Of a stretch of DNA of 64,000 nucleotides, positions 1-8,068 are shown in pieces; positions within the stretch are counted from its first letter, which is position 1; each line of letters opens with the position of its first letter. The stretch is from an uncultured bacterium (GTDB lineage: Bacteria; Cyanobacteriota; Vampirovibrionia; Gastranaerophilales; Gastranaerophilaceae). Under the pieces are notes generated by a model. It saw only the letters and a list, made by a program, of their open reading frames with translations, did not search any database and was not told the DNA's origin. Both the position numbers and the translations under genes were made by a program. Location of the stretch: contig CAJMPQ010000001.1 of NCBI GenBank assembly GCA_905215335.1, positions 248,001-312,000 on the forward strand, in the 5' to 3' direction.

Positions 1-237
1 GGTGGAGGCCAAATGCTTATCGGAGTTGGAGGCAGAGGATACTATCAAGAATGGGGCAAAGAACCTATCGAAATAGTCGAAGGAACAGTCATAAATATTC
101 CGCCAAACGTAAAACATTGGCATGGTGCAGCACCTGATTCGTGGTTCTCACACTTAGCTATTGAAGTAGATGGTGATGAAACTTCAAATGAATGGCTCGA
201 ACCGGTAACTGATGAAGAATATAACAAATTACACTAA
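1..237 (+). CDS. Cupin-domain protein, 5' partial
   Basis: C-terminal part of a small cupin. The frame is open from base 1 and the residues before the first in-window Met (GGQ) fit a cupin core, so the true start lies upstream of the window. Visible are a Gly-rich turn (GVGGRGYYQEWG), the second cupin motif (VINIPPNVKHWHGAAPDSWFSH), with His residues able to bind a metal, and a C-terminal strand. Cupins of this form often sit in or beside carboxymuconolactone-decarboxylase-like or oxidoreductase genes, but the partner is outside the window and the substrate cannot be given. A bidirectional terminator follows 70 bases after the stop. Confidence 0.75.
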   Translation, partial: GGGQMLIGVGGRGYYQEWGKEPIEIVEGTVINIPPNVKHWHGAAPDSWFSHLAIEVDGDETSNEWLEPVTDEEYNKLH

Positions 238-308
238 AACTTTTACAATTTGGGCTTATGCACAAAAATTACTTAGATTTTAACTAGACTCTTAAAATCA
301 AATAATAA

Positions 309-341
309 TAAAAAAGGAGCAATTAAATTGCTCCTTTTTTA
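309..341. terminator. Bidirectional terminator between the cupin gene and tRNA
   Basis: Inverted repeat ggagcaat/attgctcc with an A-run before and a T-run after, so it can stop transcription from either side: the cupin gene (+) and the tRNA (-). Confidence 0.8.
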
Positions 342-343
342 TT

Positions 344-417
344 TAGCAAGGGAGAGACTCGAACTCTCGACCTCTCGGGTATGAGCCGAACGCTCTAGCC
401 AGCTGAGCTACCTTGCC
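344..417 (-). tRNA. tRNA with CAU anticodon (elongator Met most likely)
   Basis: Complete cloverleaf on the minus strand: 7-bp acceptor stem (first pair G-U), D-arm TAGCTCAGCTGG, anticodon loop CTCATAC with anticodon CAT at 381-383, T-arm with GTTCGAG. The 3' CCA is not encoded. The initiator features (unpaired position 1-72 and three G-C pairs next to the anticodon loop) are absent, so it is not tRNA-fMet. A tRNA-Ile read with lysidine at CAU also fits and cannot be excluded without comparison. Confidence 0.92.
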
Positions 418-548
418 ATACCTTTTTCCTGTCTTTTCCAACGCAATAATAACACCGCGTAAGTCTATTGTTACATGAAGAAAAAATTTTTTCAAGTATT
501 TTTTCAAATCAACATACCTTATTTAGATTTCCATATAAATATTTGAGA

Positions 549-554
549 TATAAT
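549..554 (+). promoter_or_regulatory. -10 box placing transcription start at the MATE start codon
   Basis: TATAAT at 549-554, with no Shine-Dalgarno. The expected transcription start is about 561-562, coinciding with an ATG at 562. The first ATG of the frame (553) overlaps the -10 box itself, so it is unlikely to be used. Confidence 0.5.
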
Positions 555-561
555 GTTCTAT

Positions 562-1935
562 ATGATAAAGGATTTAACAAAAGGTGAACCCCTAAAATTA
601 ATTATACTATTCTCAATCCCCCTTTTAATTGGAAACATCTTCCAACAATTATATAATATTGCAGATATTGTTATTGTAGGAAGAACACTTGGAGTAGACT
701 GTTTAGCCGCGGTTGGAGCGGTTGCACCATTATTCTTTTTAGTAATGTTTGGTGTCGTGGGCTTAAATAACGGTTTTGCAGTTATTACAGGTCAAAAATT
801 CGGAGCAAAAGATTATGACGGAGTAAGACGCTCTGTTACTATTTCTACAATACTAAGTACTGCATTTACAGTTGTTTTTACAATTGTGTGCTCTTTACTT
901 ATGAAACAAGTATTATTCATGATGAATGTACCTCAAGAAATAATGCATAATGCTTATTGGTACATACAAATTTGTGTTTGGGGACTTGTTACTGTTAATT
1001 TTTATAACCTATTAGCCAGTGTTGTAAGAGCTTTAGGAGACAGTAAAACTCCTCTTTATTTTTTAATATTGGCATCTATTTTAAATGTATTTTTAGCATT
1101 ATTATTTATTCTAAAATTTCATTGGGGTGTACCGGGATCTGCAGTTGCTGTTGTTCTTTCTCAAGGATTTTCAGCACTTCTTTGCATTTTTTACATAAAA
1201 CTAAAGTTCCCTATTCTTCATATGAAAAAGTCTGACTGGATATTTGATTTTAGAAATAATGAAGAAGACAAAAACTTTGCCAAAGAACATTTAGAAGTTG
1301 GCATTCCTATGGCAATACAATTTTCAGTTATAGGTTTAGGAGTGTTGATTATACAAAGTGTATGTAATTCTTTTGGAGCAAATGTTATTGCGGCATTTAC
1401 AGCAGCTTTAAGAATTGAACAAATCGCAACAATGCCAATGATTTCTTTTGGAATTGCTCTTGCTGCATTCGTTGCTCAAAATTTCGGAGCTGAAAAAATT
1501 TCTAGAATTAGACAAGGCGTAATAAGAGGTTCTATTATCAATATTATTTTAAGTTTAGTAATGGCTTTTATCATGCATTACTTTGGCGCAAATATTGTAC
1601 AATTATTCATCGGAAATAAATCACCTCAAGTTATCAAAATTGCGCACGATTACTTATGGATTAGTACAATTTTCTATTTCTTCTTAGGTCAAATATTCAT
1701 ATTTAGAAACGCGCTACAAGGTATGGGTAGACCTTTAATTCCTCTAACATCTTCTGTTGCGGAATTGATGATAAGGTCTTATGCCGCAGTATATCTTGCA
1801 GTAAAATACAGCTATTTTGGAATTTTCTATGCCGGACCTATAGCTTGGATTACAGCATCTACAATATTAGCTATCGGTTACTTTATAAACATAAAAAAAC
1901 TTTGTAAGAAATTTATCCATCAAAAAACAATATAA
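562..1935 (+). CDS. MATE family multidrug/Na+ antiporter-type exporter
   Basis: Inner-membrane exporter of the MATE family, which exchanges Na+ or H+ for cationic drugs or metabolites. About 457 residues and twelve predicted hydrophobic segments, the normal size. The N-terminal motif GEPLKLIILFSIPLLIGNIF followed by QQLYNIADIVIVGR is diagnostic of MATE helices 1-2, and the second half repeats it (VGIPMAIQFSVIGLG, AALRIEQIATMP). The frame opens at ATG 553, but a TATAAT box overlaps that codon and places transcription start at ATG 562, so 562 is preferred. It stands alone, convergent with the parvulin gene. Substrate unknown. Confidence 0.9.
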   Translation: MIKDLTKGEPLKLIILFSIPLLIGNIFQQLYNIADIVIVGRTLGVDCLAAVGAVAPLFFLVMFGVVGLNNGFAVITGQKFGAKDYDGVRRSVTISTILSTAFTVVFTIVCSLLMKQVLFMMNVPQEIMHNAYWYIQICVWGLVTVNFYNLLASVVRALGDSKTPLYFLILASILNVFLALLFILKFHWGVPGSAVAVVLSQGFSALLCIFYIKLKFPILHMKKSDWIFDFRNNEEDKNFAKEHLEVGIPMAIQFSVIGLGVLIIQSVCNSFGANVIAAFTAALRIEQIATMPMISFGIALAAFVAQNFGAEKISRIRQGVIRGSIINIILSLVMAFIMHYFGANIVQLFIGNKSPQVIKIAHDYLWISTIFYFFLGQIFIFRNALQGMGRPLIPLTSSVAELMIRSYAAVYLAVKYSYFGIFYAGPIAWITASTILAIGYFINIKKLCKKFIHQKTI

Positions 1936-1936
1936 C

Positions 1937-1973
1937 AAAAAGGCGGTGAGGAAATTATACTCACCGCCTTTTT
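1937..1973. terminator. Bidirectional terminator
   Basis: Perfect hairpin aaaaaggcggtgag / ctcaccgccttttt between the converging MATE and parvulin genes; usable in both directions. Confidence 0.9.
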
Positions 1974-1985
1974 AAAAATCTTTAA

Positions 1986-2360
1986 TTATCTTTTATCCAC
2001 AGTTTTTATTAAATGCCATCCAAACTTTGTTCCTACAGGATCTGAAATTTGACCTGGCTTTAAATCAAAAGCTACATCTGAAAATTGTTGAACCATCTGT
2101 TGGCGAGTGAAAAATCCTAAATCACCACCATTTTGTCCAGATGGACATAAAGAATATTGTCTTGCAGCATCTTCAAATGTTATATCACCCTTTTCTATTT
2201 CTTTTTTAATTTTAACAGCTTCTGGACGAGTCTTTACTAATATATGACTAGAACGAACTTCACGAATATCTAAATTAGGATTTAAAAAATTATTCGCAAA
2301 AGAACCTAAACCTACAAACACTATCGCTAATGCCATAAAAATTTTTATTATTGATTTCAT
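1986..2360 (-). CDS. Single-domain parvulin peptidyl-prolyl isomerase, exported
   Basis: PpiC/parvulin-type prolyl isomerase that helps fold exported proteins. An N-terminal hydrophobic segment (residues 6-24) acts as a signal or anchor, followed directly by one parvulin domain: SSHILVKT, GGDLGFF, FDLKPGQISDPV and FGWHLIK are the classic family motifs. At 124 residues it is the minimal form, without the chaperone arms of SurA or PrsA. A strong Shine-Dalgarno (aggagg) precedes ATG 2360. It probably works outside the inner membrane on outer-membrane or secreted proteins. Confidence 0.9.
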   Translation of the reverse strand: MKSIIKIFMALAIVFVGLGSFANNFLNPNLDIREVRSSHILVKTRPEAVKIKKEIEKGDITFEDAARQYSLCPSGQNGGDLGFFTRQQMVQQFSDVAFDLKPGQISDPVGTKFGWHLIKTVDKR

Positions 2361-2422
2361 ATTACCTCCTACTTATACACCGATATTTTTATATTTTAAT
2401 ATTTTATCGTATAAAAAAAATT

Positions 2423-3070
2423 CTACAACTGGGTTGTACGCAACACAAAATAATAACGATAATTACCCCAATAAACAATAATAGATATAAAATTGTTATC
2501 TAGATCTGATGCTTCTAAATATGTATCAGGAATAGGCTGTCTTTTTGAACTTTTTACATTTTTACCTATAAATTTTAAAGCTTTTTCTCTAATTAATTGA
2601 GTTTTTGTCAACTTAATTTGAGGTAGATGATTTTTATAAAAATCTACAGGTACCATTTCTTTTTTATAACATGGGACAATATATTTAACTTTTCCAGCCT
2701 CTTTAAAGAGTATAAACCAAGCCCCATCATGCTCTCTTGGTGTTAGCAAATAATAACCCGGTTCAATAGCAATTGTCTTAAAAAACAAAGGTGCAGTTAA
2801 CCTAAAGAGTGGATATGGAGACCAAGTTGAATACATTACATCTTGATACTCCCCAGGATCGACATTATGTACATATTTAAATGTTGGAACAGGCATATCT
2901 CTATACATTTGCTCTACATCTATATCTTCTGTATATTCATCATCTGCAATTTCTTGAGCATTAACGTCTTCAGGATAAGATGCTGCCTGCTGCTCTTCAG
3001 CATTCATAACAGGACATAATGAAAACATCGCAAAAAATACTAAAAATAAACCCGTTAAAAACTTTTTCAT
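2423..3070 (-). CDS. Secreted protein of unknown function
   Basis: Not a family I recognise. A clear Sec signal peptide covers residues 1-24 (hydrophobic core LTGLFLVFFAMFSLCPV, Ala at the cleavage site), then an acidic stretch and a beta-rich body containing IEPGYYLLTPREHDGAWFIL and a Lys-rich segment near residue 160. The pattern of a G-x-Y strand followed by an aligned strand faintly resembles the unknown secreted protein at 32304-32894, but the similarity is too weak to call homology. A -10 box (TAAAAT, 3077-3082) ends exactly 6 nt before ATG with no Shine-Dalgarno, so it is probably leaderless. Confidence 0.75.
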   Translation of the reverse strand: MKKFLTGLFLVFFAMFSLCPVMNAEEQQAASYPEDVNAQEIADDEYTEDIDVEQMYRDMPVPTFKYVHNVDPGEYQDVMYSTWSPYPLFRLTAPLFFKTIAIEPGYYLLTPREHDGAWFILFKEAGKVKYIVPCYKKEMVPVDFYKNHLPQIKLTKTQLIREKALKFIGKNVKSSKRQPIPDTYLEASDLDNNFISIIVYWGNYRYYFVLRTTQL

Positions 3071-3076
3071 ACCTAA

Positions 3077-3082
3077 ATTTTA
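3077..3082 (-). promoter_or_regulatory. -10 box, leaderless start of secreted protein gene
   Basis: TAAAAT on the minus strand, 6 nt before ATG 3070; TTGATT 16 bp further upstream can serve as -35. Confidence 0.5.
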
Positions 3083-3123
3083 ATATTTTTACAAAAAAAA
3101 TCAATCATTCTTATAATGTAAAC

Positions 3124-3157
3124 AAAAAAGCCATTACATAAATGTAATGGCTTTTTT
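3124..3157 (-). terminator. Terminator of the hibernation factor gene
   Basis: Hairpin agccattacat/atgtaatggct flanked by A- and T-runs, 20 bases after the stop codon at 3177. Confidence 0.9.
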
Positions 3158-3176
3158 AGAATAATCATTAAACTTT

Positions 3177-3557
3177 TTATTCTTCCATTGCTTTAACATC
3201 TGCAACTTCTTCTTCTGCAGCATCTTCCACTACATCAGTACGGATAGATTCTTTACTAGCAGAAATGTTTTTATCTTTGAATTTTGTAATTTGTCTAGCT
3301 AACTTATCAGCTAATAAGTCGATACTAGCATACATAGATTCAGCAGCTTCTTCGCAACGAATAACACCAGTATTCATTTTACAGCTAACTTCTGCAATAT
3401 GTTTATTTTCTGCAGCTGGGTTTTTAATTACAGATAGCACAACATCGATACCTTGAATTTGATCATAACGTGTTGCAACTTTACCGATTTTTTCTTTAAC
3501 GTAAGCTTTAATAGCTTCTGTAATCTCAATGTTTTTTCCGTTAACGTAAATGTGCAT
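3177..3557 (-). CDS. hpf: Ribosome hibernation promoting factor, short form
   Basis: HPF/YfiA (RaiA) family protein that binds the decoding centre of the 30S subunit and inactivates ribosomes in slow growth. The fold motifs are clear: IYVNGKNIEITEAIKAYVKEKI at the start and IAEVSCKM..., MYASIDLLADKLARQITKFKDK at residues 75-97. The body ends near residue 98 and is followed by an acidic tail (EDAAEEEVADVKAMEE) rather than the C-terminal dimerisation domain of long HPF/LrtA. Cyanobacterial LrtA is normally the long form, so this is a short variant. It has its own Shine-Dalgarno (ggaggt) and terminator. Confidence 0.93.
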   Translation of the reverse strand: MHIYVNGKNIEITEAIKAYVKEKIGKVATRYDQIQGIDVVLSVIKNPAAENKHIAEVSCKMNTGVIRCEEAAESMYASIDLLADKLARQITKFKDKNISASKESIRTDVVEDAAEEEVADVKAMEE

Positions 3558-3628
3558 TTAAGACCTCCAATTTCAATACTGCTTTGTCAGTATAACACAC
3601 TTTTGATAATTTTTAAAGGGTAAATTTA

Positions 3629-3850
3629 TTATTCTTCTGCCAAAAATTGTGGCAATTCTACATCTGGAGTTCCAATTACTCTAACTAATTCTAAAACGGA
3701 TGCTTTCATTTGACATTTTTGAGATGATCCACTGAAAAAATCTCTATAGAAACAACCTTCACAATTACAGCCTCTTTTATAGCACTCTAACGCAGTCGTA
3801 GTCCATCTTCTAACAGCAACTGCTCTTCCCATATCCCTACTTCTAAACAA
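3629..3850 (-). CDS. Small cysteine-rich protein
   Basis: Unrecognised 73-residue protein. Five cysteines (23, 28, 30, 33 and 46) form a C-x4-C-x-C-x2-C ... C pattern suited to holding a metal or iron-sulfur cluster, followed by an amphipathic helix (MKASVLELVRVIG) and an acidic C-terminus. It starts at TTG 3850 with ggag about 10 bases upstream; an ATG at 3832 is possible but has its Shine-Dalgarno too close. The compact fold and basic N-terminus would suit a small nucleic-acid-binding or redox protein, but the sequence does not decide. It stands alone. Confidence 0.65.
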   Translation of the reverse strand: MFRSRDMGRAVAVRRWTTTALECYKRGCNCEGCFYRDFFSGSSQKCQMKASVLELVRVIGTPDVELPQFLAEE

Positions 3851-4220
3851 TTTATATAATCTCCACTTATCTGATTAACTAAATCAATATATCCTAAAAA
3901 ATATATTGACACATCTCCCCTAAAGCCGTTATATCAATGCGTTCCGACTTCATAATTTAATTATAGAAAATAAGATTTTTTTTTCAAGGCTACAACATGC
4001 TGTTATGAAGAATTGTAACAAGTGGTTAAAATTACGCATATATAAGGGTTTTAGCAAGTCAATATCTTGAAAATACATGCTATTACATGGTCTTAGGGGT
4101 TTTAGCCATGTAAACCCATGATATGACATGGTTTTGCATGGTTTTTAGACTTATTAAGATTTGTAAAACATTTTAAAATTTTCAAAAATTTCCATGCCAC
4201 AATACTCGGCTTTTATTAGA

Positions 4221-4256
4221 AGAGACCGATATTGCAACACATCGGTCTCTTTTTTA
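4221..4256 (+). terminator. Plus-strand terminator with no known upstream gene
   Basis: agagaccgat / atcggtctct hairpin, 16-nt loop, followed by TTTTTT on the plus strand only. It implies a plus-strand transcript that starts somewhere in 3900-4200. Confidence 0.75.
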
Positions 4257-4362
4257 TCGGTTGTCAAATGTCGCTTCATGCTGTACGACGAACAACCGTT
4301 TCATATCCTGCCGCGAAGTTGCATGTCTGCATAGTCGCAGAATGACTCGGCTGTTGGATACA
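4257..4362. ncRNA. Candidate structured RNA (GC-rich island)
   Basis: About half G+C in a region otherwise near 30 percent. Hairpin cggttgt (4258-4264)/acaaccg (4292-4298) with inner stem gtcg (4270-4273)/cgac (4286-4289). A further gccg...cggc pairing is possible on the 3' side. It matches no tRNA, tmRNA, SRP or 6S consensus that I can see. Strand is undecided and transcription is not shown. Confidence 0.3.
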
Positions 4363-4369
4363 AAAGCTT

Positions 4370-4855
4370 TTATTCTTTTATTTTAACTTCAATCTTTTTA
4401 GGTTTTGAAGCTTCTATATTTTGTTTCGGAACAGTAATGGTTAAAATTCCATCTTTATAAGTTGCTTCAGAATCATCAACTTTTATAGGTTGATCGAAAG
4501 AAATCGTTCGTTGAAATCTACCATAACGGAATTCTGAAGTATGATATCTTCTATTATGTTCTTCTTCTTTTTGTTCTTCTTTTTCTTCATTTATAACTGC
4601 TGTTATTGTCATGAAATCATTATCTAATTCCACTTCAATATCATCTTTTTTAACCCCTGGTAATTGAACTTTCACTTTATAATTTTCTTTATTTTGTATA
4701 ATTTCAACTGCTGGTCGCCAAGTTGAACTTTTTATAACATTCAATGGATGATTAAATGAATGCGTAAAAAATGTATCACGTAAAAAATTATCTAATTCTT
4801 GATGAATACTATCAAAGGATAATTCAGGCTCTCTTATTATCAAATTATGATTCAT
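4370..4855 (-). CDS. Small heat shock protein, Hsp20 family
   Basis: Cytoplasmic holdase chaperone. An alpha-crystallin domain spans about residues 45-145: WRPAVEIIQNKENYKVKVQLPGVKKDDIEVEL at its start and the ATYKDGILTITVPK motif near its end. A C-terminal tail (KPKKIEVKIKE) carries the I-x-V oligomerisation motif. The N-terminal arm has the usual LDNFLRDTFF helix. 161 residues is a normal length. Good Shine-Dalgarno (aaggag) before ATG 4855. No CIRCE element was seen upstream. Confidence 0.93.
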   Translation of the reverse strand: MNHNLIIREPELSFDSIHQELDNFLRDTFFTHSFNHPLNVIKSSTWRPAVEIIQNKENYKVKVQLPGVKKDDIEVELDNDFMTITAVINEEKEEQKEEEHNRRYHTSEFRYGRFQRTISFDQPIKVDDSEATYKDGILTITVPKQNIEASKPKKIEVKIKE

Positions 4856-5002
4856 GGTTAACTCCTTTCCTTTACAAGATAATAGTTTTTTTAACTTTTA
4901 ACATTATCTATTACTCCTATATTTGGCTAAGATAAACCTTACACTTTTGTACAATAGACTTTCATCTGTGTAATAGAAAAACTCATGAAAAAGGAGAAAA
5001 AC

Positions 5003-6007
5003 ATGACTTGTAAAATGCTACTATTTGATTTCAGAGACACTGAAAAAATGTTTTTTGAACAGAATAAATTTGATAACTTTGATATTAAATTTTTCAAAGA
5101 AAGCTTAAATGAAAAAATGTTAGAAAATCTTTCACAAGAAGATTTAGATAATACAATGATAATTAGTGTTTTTATAACTTCAAGCATCAATCAGAAAATT
5201 TTGGAAAAATTTAAGAATTTACGAATAATTTCAACACGTTCTACAGGATACGATCATATAGACTTACAAGCCTGTCTTAATAAAAATATTGCACTTATAA
5301 ATGTCGAAGGATATGGAAATTCATCTGTTGCACAATTTACATTTGGCCTAATTTTGATACTTATTCGAAACTTTTTCCTAACTATACAAGCAGTCAAAAA
5401 TGGAACTTACACCATCGGAAAATACACTGGCCGCAATTTAAATAACCTAACAATAGGAATCATCGGAACAGGTGCAATTGGAGCTGGAGTATGTCAGATA
5501 GCTGCAGGCTTTGGAATGAAAATTTTAGCCTACGACGTTATCCCAAAACAAGAACTAATTCAAAAATATAATATCGAATACTTACCTTTAGATGATGTTC
5601 TACAAAATTCAGATATCATAACCTTACACATTCCTGCAACTAAAGAAAACTATCAAATCATGTCTGAAAATAAATTTGAACTCATGAAAGATAAATCTTA
5701 TTTCATAAATGTTTCCAGAGGCGAACTTGTAAAACTTGAAGATCTTTTAAAATTTATAAAAAATGGGAAACTTTTAGGAGTTGGGCTAGATGTCTTATCT
5801 TGTAATGATAATTCAAATCAAACAATAGCAGAATTAGCTTGCTTAACAAACTCTGAAACTGTAAAAGAATTACTCGCTTGCCCAAACGTGATAATCACAC
5901 CACACATAGCTTACGATACTCAAGAAGCTGTTAATACAATTCTTAAAGTAACTTTCGAAGGTCTTTCAGATTGTATTTGCGGAGGTAAAAAATATAGGGT
6001 AATTTAA
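5003..6007 (+). CDS. D-isomer specific 2-hydroxyacid dehydrogenase (D-lactate dehydrogenase type)
   Basis: NAD-dependent oxidoreductase of the D-2-hydroxyacid dehydrogenase family, closest in pattern to fermentative D-lactate dehydrogenases. Substrate-domain motif STRSTGYDHIDL, NAD-binding GIIGTGAIGAGV, catalytic Arg in NVSRGELV and catalytic His in TPHIAYDT are present. The catalytic Glu normally five residues after the Asp of GLDV is not in place: the sequence runs GLDVLSCND, leaving Asn or a shifted Asp. The start at 5003 is chosen because aaggag lies six bases upstream; the earlier ATG 4985 precedes that Shine-Dalgarno. Confidence 0.85.
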   Translation: MTCKMLLFDFRDTEKMFFEQNKFDNFDIKFFKESLNEKMLENLSQEDLDNTMIISVFITSSINQKILEKFKNLRIISTRSTGYDHIDLQACLNKNIALINVEGYGNSSVAQFTFGLILILIRNFFLTIQAVKNGTYTIGKYTGRNLNNLTIGIIGTGAIGAGVCQIAAGFGMKILAYDVIPKQELIQKYNIEYLPLDDVLQNSDIITLHIPATKENYQIMSENKFELMKDKSYFINVSRGELVKLEDLLKFIKNGKLLGVGLDVLSCNDNSNQTIAELACLTNSETVKELLACPNVIITPHIAYDTQEAVNTILKVTFEGLSDCICGGKKYRVI

Positions 6008-6009
6008 AA

Positions 6010-6678
6010 TTATTTCTGCATTATTTGAACAGATATAACACCAAAAAGATAATTGCACTTTTTGACATACTTAAAGCCAAGATTTTCAAATTCTTGAATC
6101 AATTTATCCGGAGAAGGAAAATCTTCCTTAGATTGCAATAAGTATTCATAAGCATGCCAGTCTTTTTTTAAAATTTTAGCCAGTAAAATAACAATTAAAT
6201 CAAAAATTTTGCTAATTAAGTTATGTTCACCAAAATCCAAATGCATAAATTTACCATTTTCTGATAAAACTCTATAAATTTCAGAAATAGCTTTTTGTCT
6301 ATCTTGTATATTTCTTAAACCAAAACCTATAGTTACATAATCAAATTCACCATCATCAAATGACAAATTGGTACAATCACCTTGCATAAAAACACCTTTA
6401 GGATTTTTTTCTTTAGCAACTTTCAACATTTTTTCCGAAAAATCTAAACCAATAACTTTAACTCTTGGAAAAAACTTTGAAATAAGTTTAGTAAAATCTC
6501 CAGTACCGCAACATACATCTAAAAGCATTGTTCTAGGTTTTAAACCAAGTTCTTTCAATGCCAAATACTTTACAAAAATATGAGAACCTAATGACATATA
6601 ATTATTCATTTGATCATAATAAAATGATATTTCATCAAACATATTTTTTATTTTTTCTGGGGTTTTATCAATAGTCAT
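6010..6678 (-). CDS. menG: Demethylmenaquinone/ubiquinone C-methyltransferase
   Basis: UbiE/MenG family SAM-dependent methyltransferase, which makes the last methylation of menaquinone. N-terminal motif KIKNMFDEISFYYDQMNNYMSLG, SAM motif I LLDVCCGTGDF, post-I GLDFSEKML, and FGLRNIQDRQKAISEIYRVL are all characteristic. Length about 222 residues is normal. The start at 6678 has ggag eight bases upstream; the ATG at 6690 is itself part of that Shine-Dalgarno. Convergent with the dehydrogenase gene, with a 2-base gap. No other quinone gene is in the window. Confidence 0.9.
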   Translation of the reverse strand: MTIDKTPEKIKNMFDEISFYYDQMNNYMSLGSHIFVKYLALKELGLKPRTMLLDVCCGTGDFTKLISKFFPRVKVIGLDFSEKMLKVAKEKNPKGVFMQGDCTNLSFDDGEFDYVTIGFGLRNIQDRQKAISEIYRVLSENGKFMHLDFGEHNLISKIFDLIVILLAKILKKDWHAYEYLLQSKEDFPSPDKLIQEFENLGFKYVKKCNYLFGVISVQIMQK

Positions 6679-6689
6679 TGTAATCTCCA

Positions 6690-6718
6690 TTTACTTCATT
6701 TATATTTTAGCATACAAT
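6690..6718 (+). promoter_or_regulatory. Promoter giving a leaderless DUF4127 mRNA
   Basis: TTTACT (6690-6695), 17-bp spacer, TACAAT (6713-6718), then 6 nt to ATG 6725. The predicted transcription start is the A of the start codon. Confidence 0.6.
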
Positions 6719-6724
6719 TATAAT

Positions 6725-8068
6725 ATGAAAATCGCATTTGTACCAATTGATAATAGACCTGTTTGTTATACGCTTCCTAAAATCATCGCAGGAATTGATG
6801 AAAAAATTGAATTTTTTATTCCTCAAAGAGAAGATTTAGGAGATTTACACAAATACGCTAACATTGAAAATTTATTCAAATGGTTAGAAAATTTACCAAA
6901 ACTTGATGCTATTGTTATATCTTTAGATACTTTAGCTTATGGAGGTCTAATTCCTTCCAGAAGATGCCCTGAAACTTTTGATGAAATAAAAAAGCGTATA
7001 GAAAATTTAAAAGAAATTCTAATCAAAAAAAATGCTAAAATATATGCATTTTCAAGCATTATGAGAATTTCTAACAATAACTACAACGAAGAAGAAAAAG
7101 AATATTGGTCAACTTGGGGTAAAAAGATATTCGAATATTCTTTTAATTCCCACAAATTCAATAACAAAGACGCATACTCAAATGATATTCCAAAAGAAAT
7201 TTTAGAAGATTACCTAATAACTAGAAAAAGAAATTTTGAAATAAATAAAATTTATCTTGAATGGCAAAAAGAAGGTCTTTTTGATACCCTTATTTTTTCA
7301 AAAGATGATTGTGCAGAATTTGGACTAAATGTTCAAGAAGCCAATGATTTAGAAGCTTTAGGAGGCTTCACAAAAACCGGAGCAGATGAAATCCCTCTAA
7401 GTTTATTATCTCGTGCAATTAAAGGTGAATTAAAAGTTTGTCCGATTTTCTTAGAACCTGAATATAAAAATTTAATTTCAAATTACGAAGATATTTCTAT
7501 CGAAAAATCTGTACTTGGACAACTTGAACTTGCACATTGTACAATAACAGACGAAAATAATGCAGATATCTTACTTTACATAAACAACTTCAAAAACAAA
7601 CAAGGTGAAATTGTTATGAAAGTAGATACAGAAAATTTTGCCAAGGAATTCAAAGCTCCCAATAAACCATATATGATTGCTGATGTAAGATTTGCAAATG
7701 GTTCAGACAATAAATTTGTAGAAGAATTATTCAAAAATAAAATTGAAGATAAAAACTTCTTTGGCTATTCAGCATGGAATACTTCTGCTAATAGTTTAGG
7801 TAGCTTAATTTGTGGAGCAAAAATAAAATTCTTAGCACAAAAATATAACAAAAATTATTTTGAAAAATTACAAATAACAAGATTTTTAGATGATTGGGCA
7901 TATCAAGCAAATGTTAGACAAAAATTATCAAGCCCTGATAAAAATCAAATCAAAATAGAAATGAAAACTTTTGAAAATAAAATTGAAAAAGTATTAAATA
8001 CGCAAATTAATGTAAAATATTCCTATCCTTGGAATAGATTGTTCGAGGTAGAAATTGAATTTAATTGA
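6725..8068 (+). CDS. DUF4127 family protein
   Basis: A conserved bacterial family of unknown function. The hallmark N-terminus is present: FVPIDNRPVCYTLPKIIA, followed by IVISLDTLAYGGLIPSRR near residue 65, and the C-terminal ARFANG-like block (ADVRFANGSDN) and GYSAWNTSANSLG. About 447 residues, somewhat shorter than many members. It has no signal peptide or membrane segment. Its last 14 bases overlap mntP, so the two are co-transcribed. There is no Shine-Dalgarno, and the promoter geometry predicts a leaderless mRNA. Confidence 0.85.
   Translation: MKIAFVPIDNRPVCYTLPKIIAGIDEKIEFFIPQREDLGDLHKYANIENLFKWLENLPKLDAIVISLDTLAYGGLIPSRRCPETFDEIKKRIENLKEILIKKNAKIYAFSSIMRISNNNYNEEEKEYWSTWGKKIFEYSFNSHKFNNKDAYSNDIPKEILEDYLITRKRNFEINKIYLEWQKEGLFDTLIFSKDDCAEFGLNVQEANDLEALGGFTKTGADEIPLSLLSRAIKGELKVCPIFLEPEYKNLISNYEDISIEKSVLGQLELAHCTITDENNADILLYINNFKNKQGEIVMKVDTENFAKEFKAPNKPYMIADVRFANGSDNKFVEELFKNKIEDKNFFGYSAWNTSANSLGSLICGAKIKFLAQKYNKNYFEKLQITRFLDDWAYQANVRQKLSSPDKNQIKIEMKTFENKIEKVLNTQINVKYSYPWNRLFEVEIEFN

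Larger units (their letters stand above)
3851..4369. other. 519-bp non-coding region with structured, GC-rich part
   Basis: No convincing gene. 3960-4200 is AT-rich with several CATG-containing inverted repeats, the best being ttacatgg (4083-4090) with ccatgtaa (4106-4113). A plus-strand terminator lies at 4221-4256 with no annotated gene upstream of it on that strand. From 4257 to 4362 base composition jumps to about half G+C, far above the surroundings, and contains a two-part hairpin. The octamer actcggct occurs at 4204 and again at 4345. The region is a good place for an unannotated small RNA or a remnant of transferred DNA. Confidence 0.6.

Noticed and set aside
4257..4362. Open frames in the GC-rich island on the minus strand (about 35 codons)
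   Set aside because: No start codon with Shine-Dalgarno; the clear hairpin fits RNA or foreign DNA better than a coding gene.
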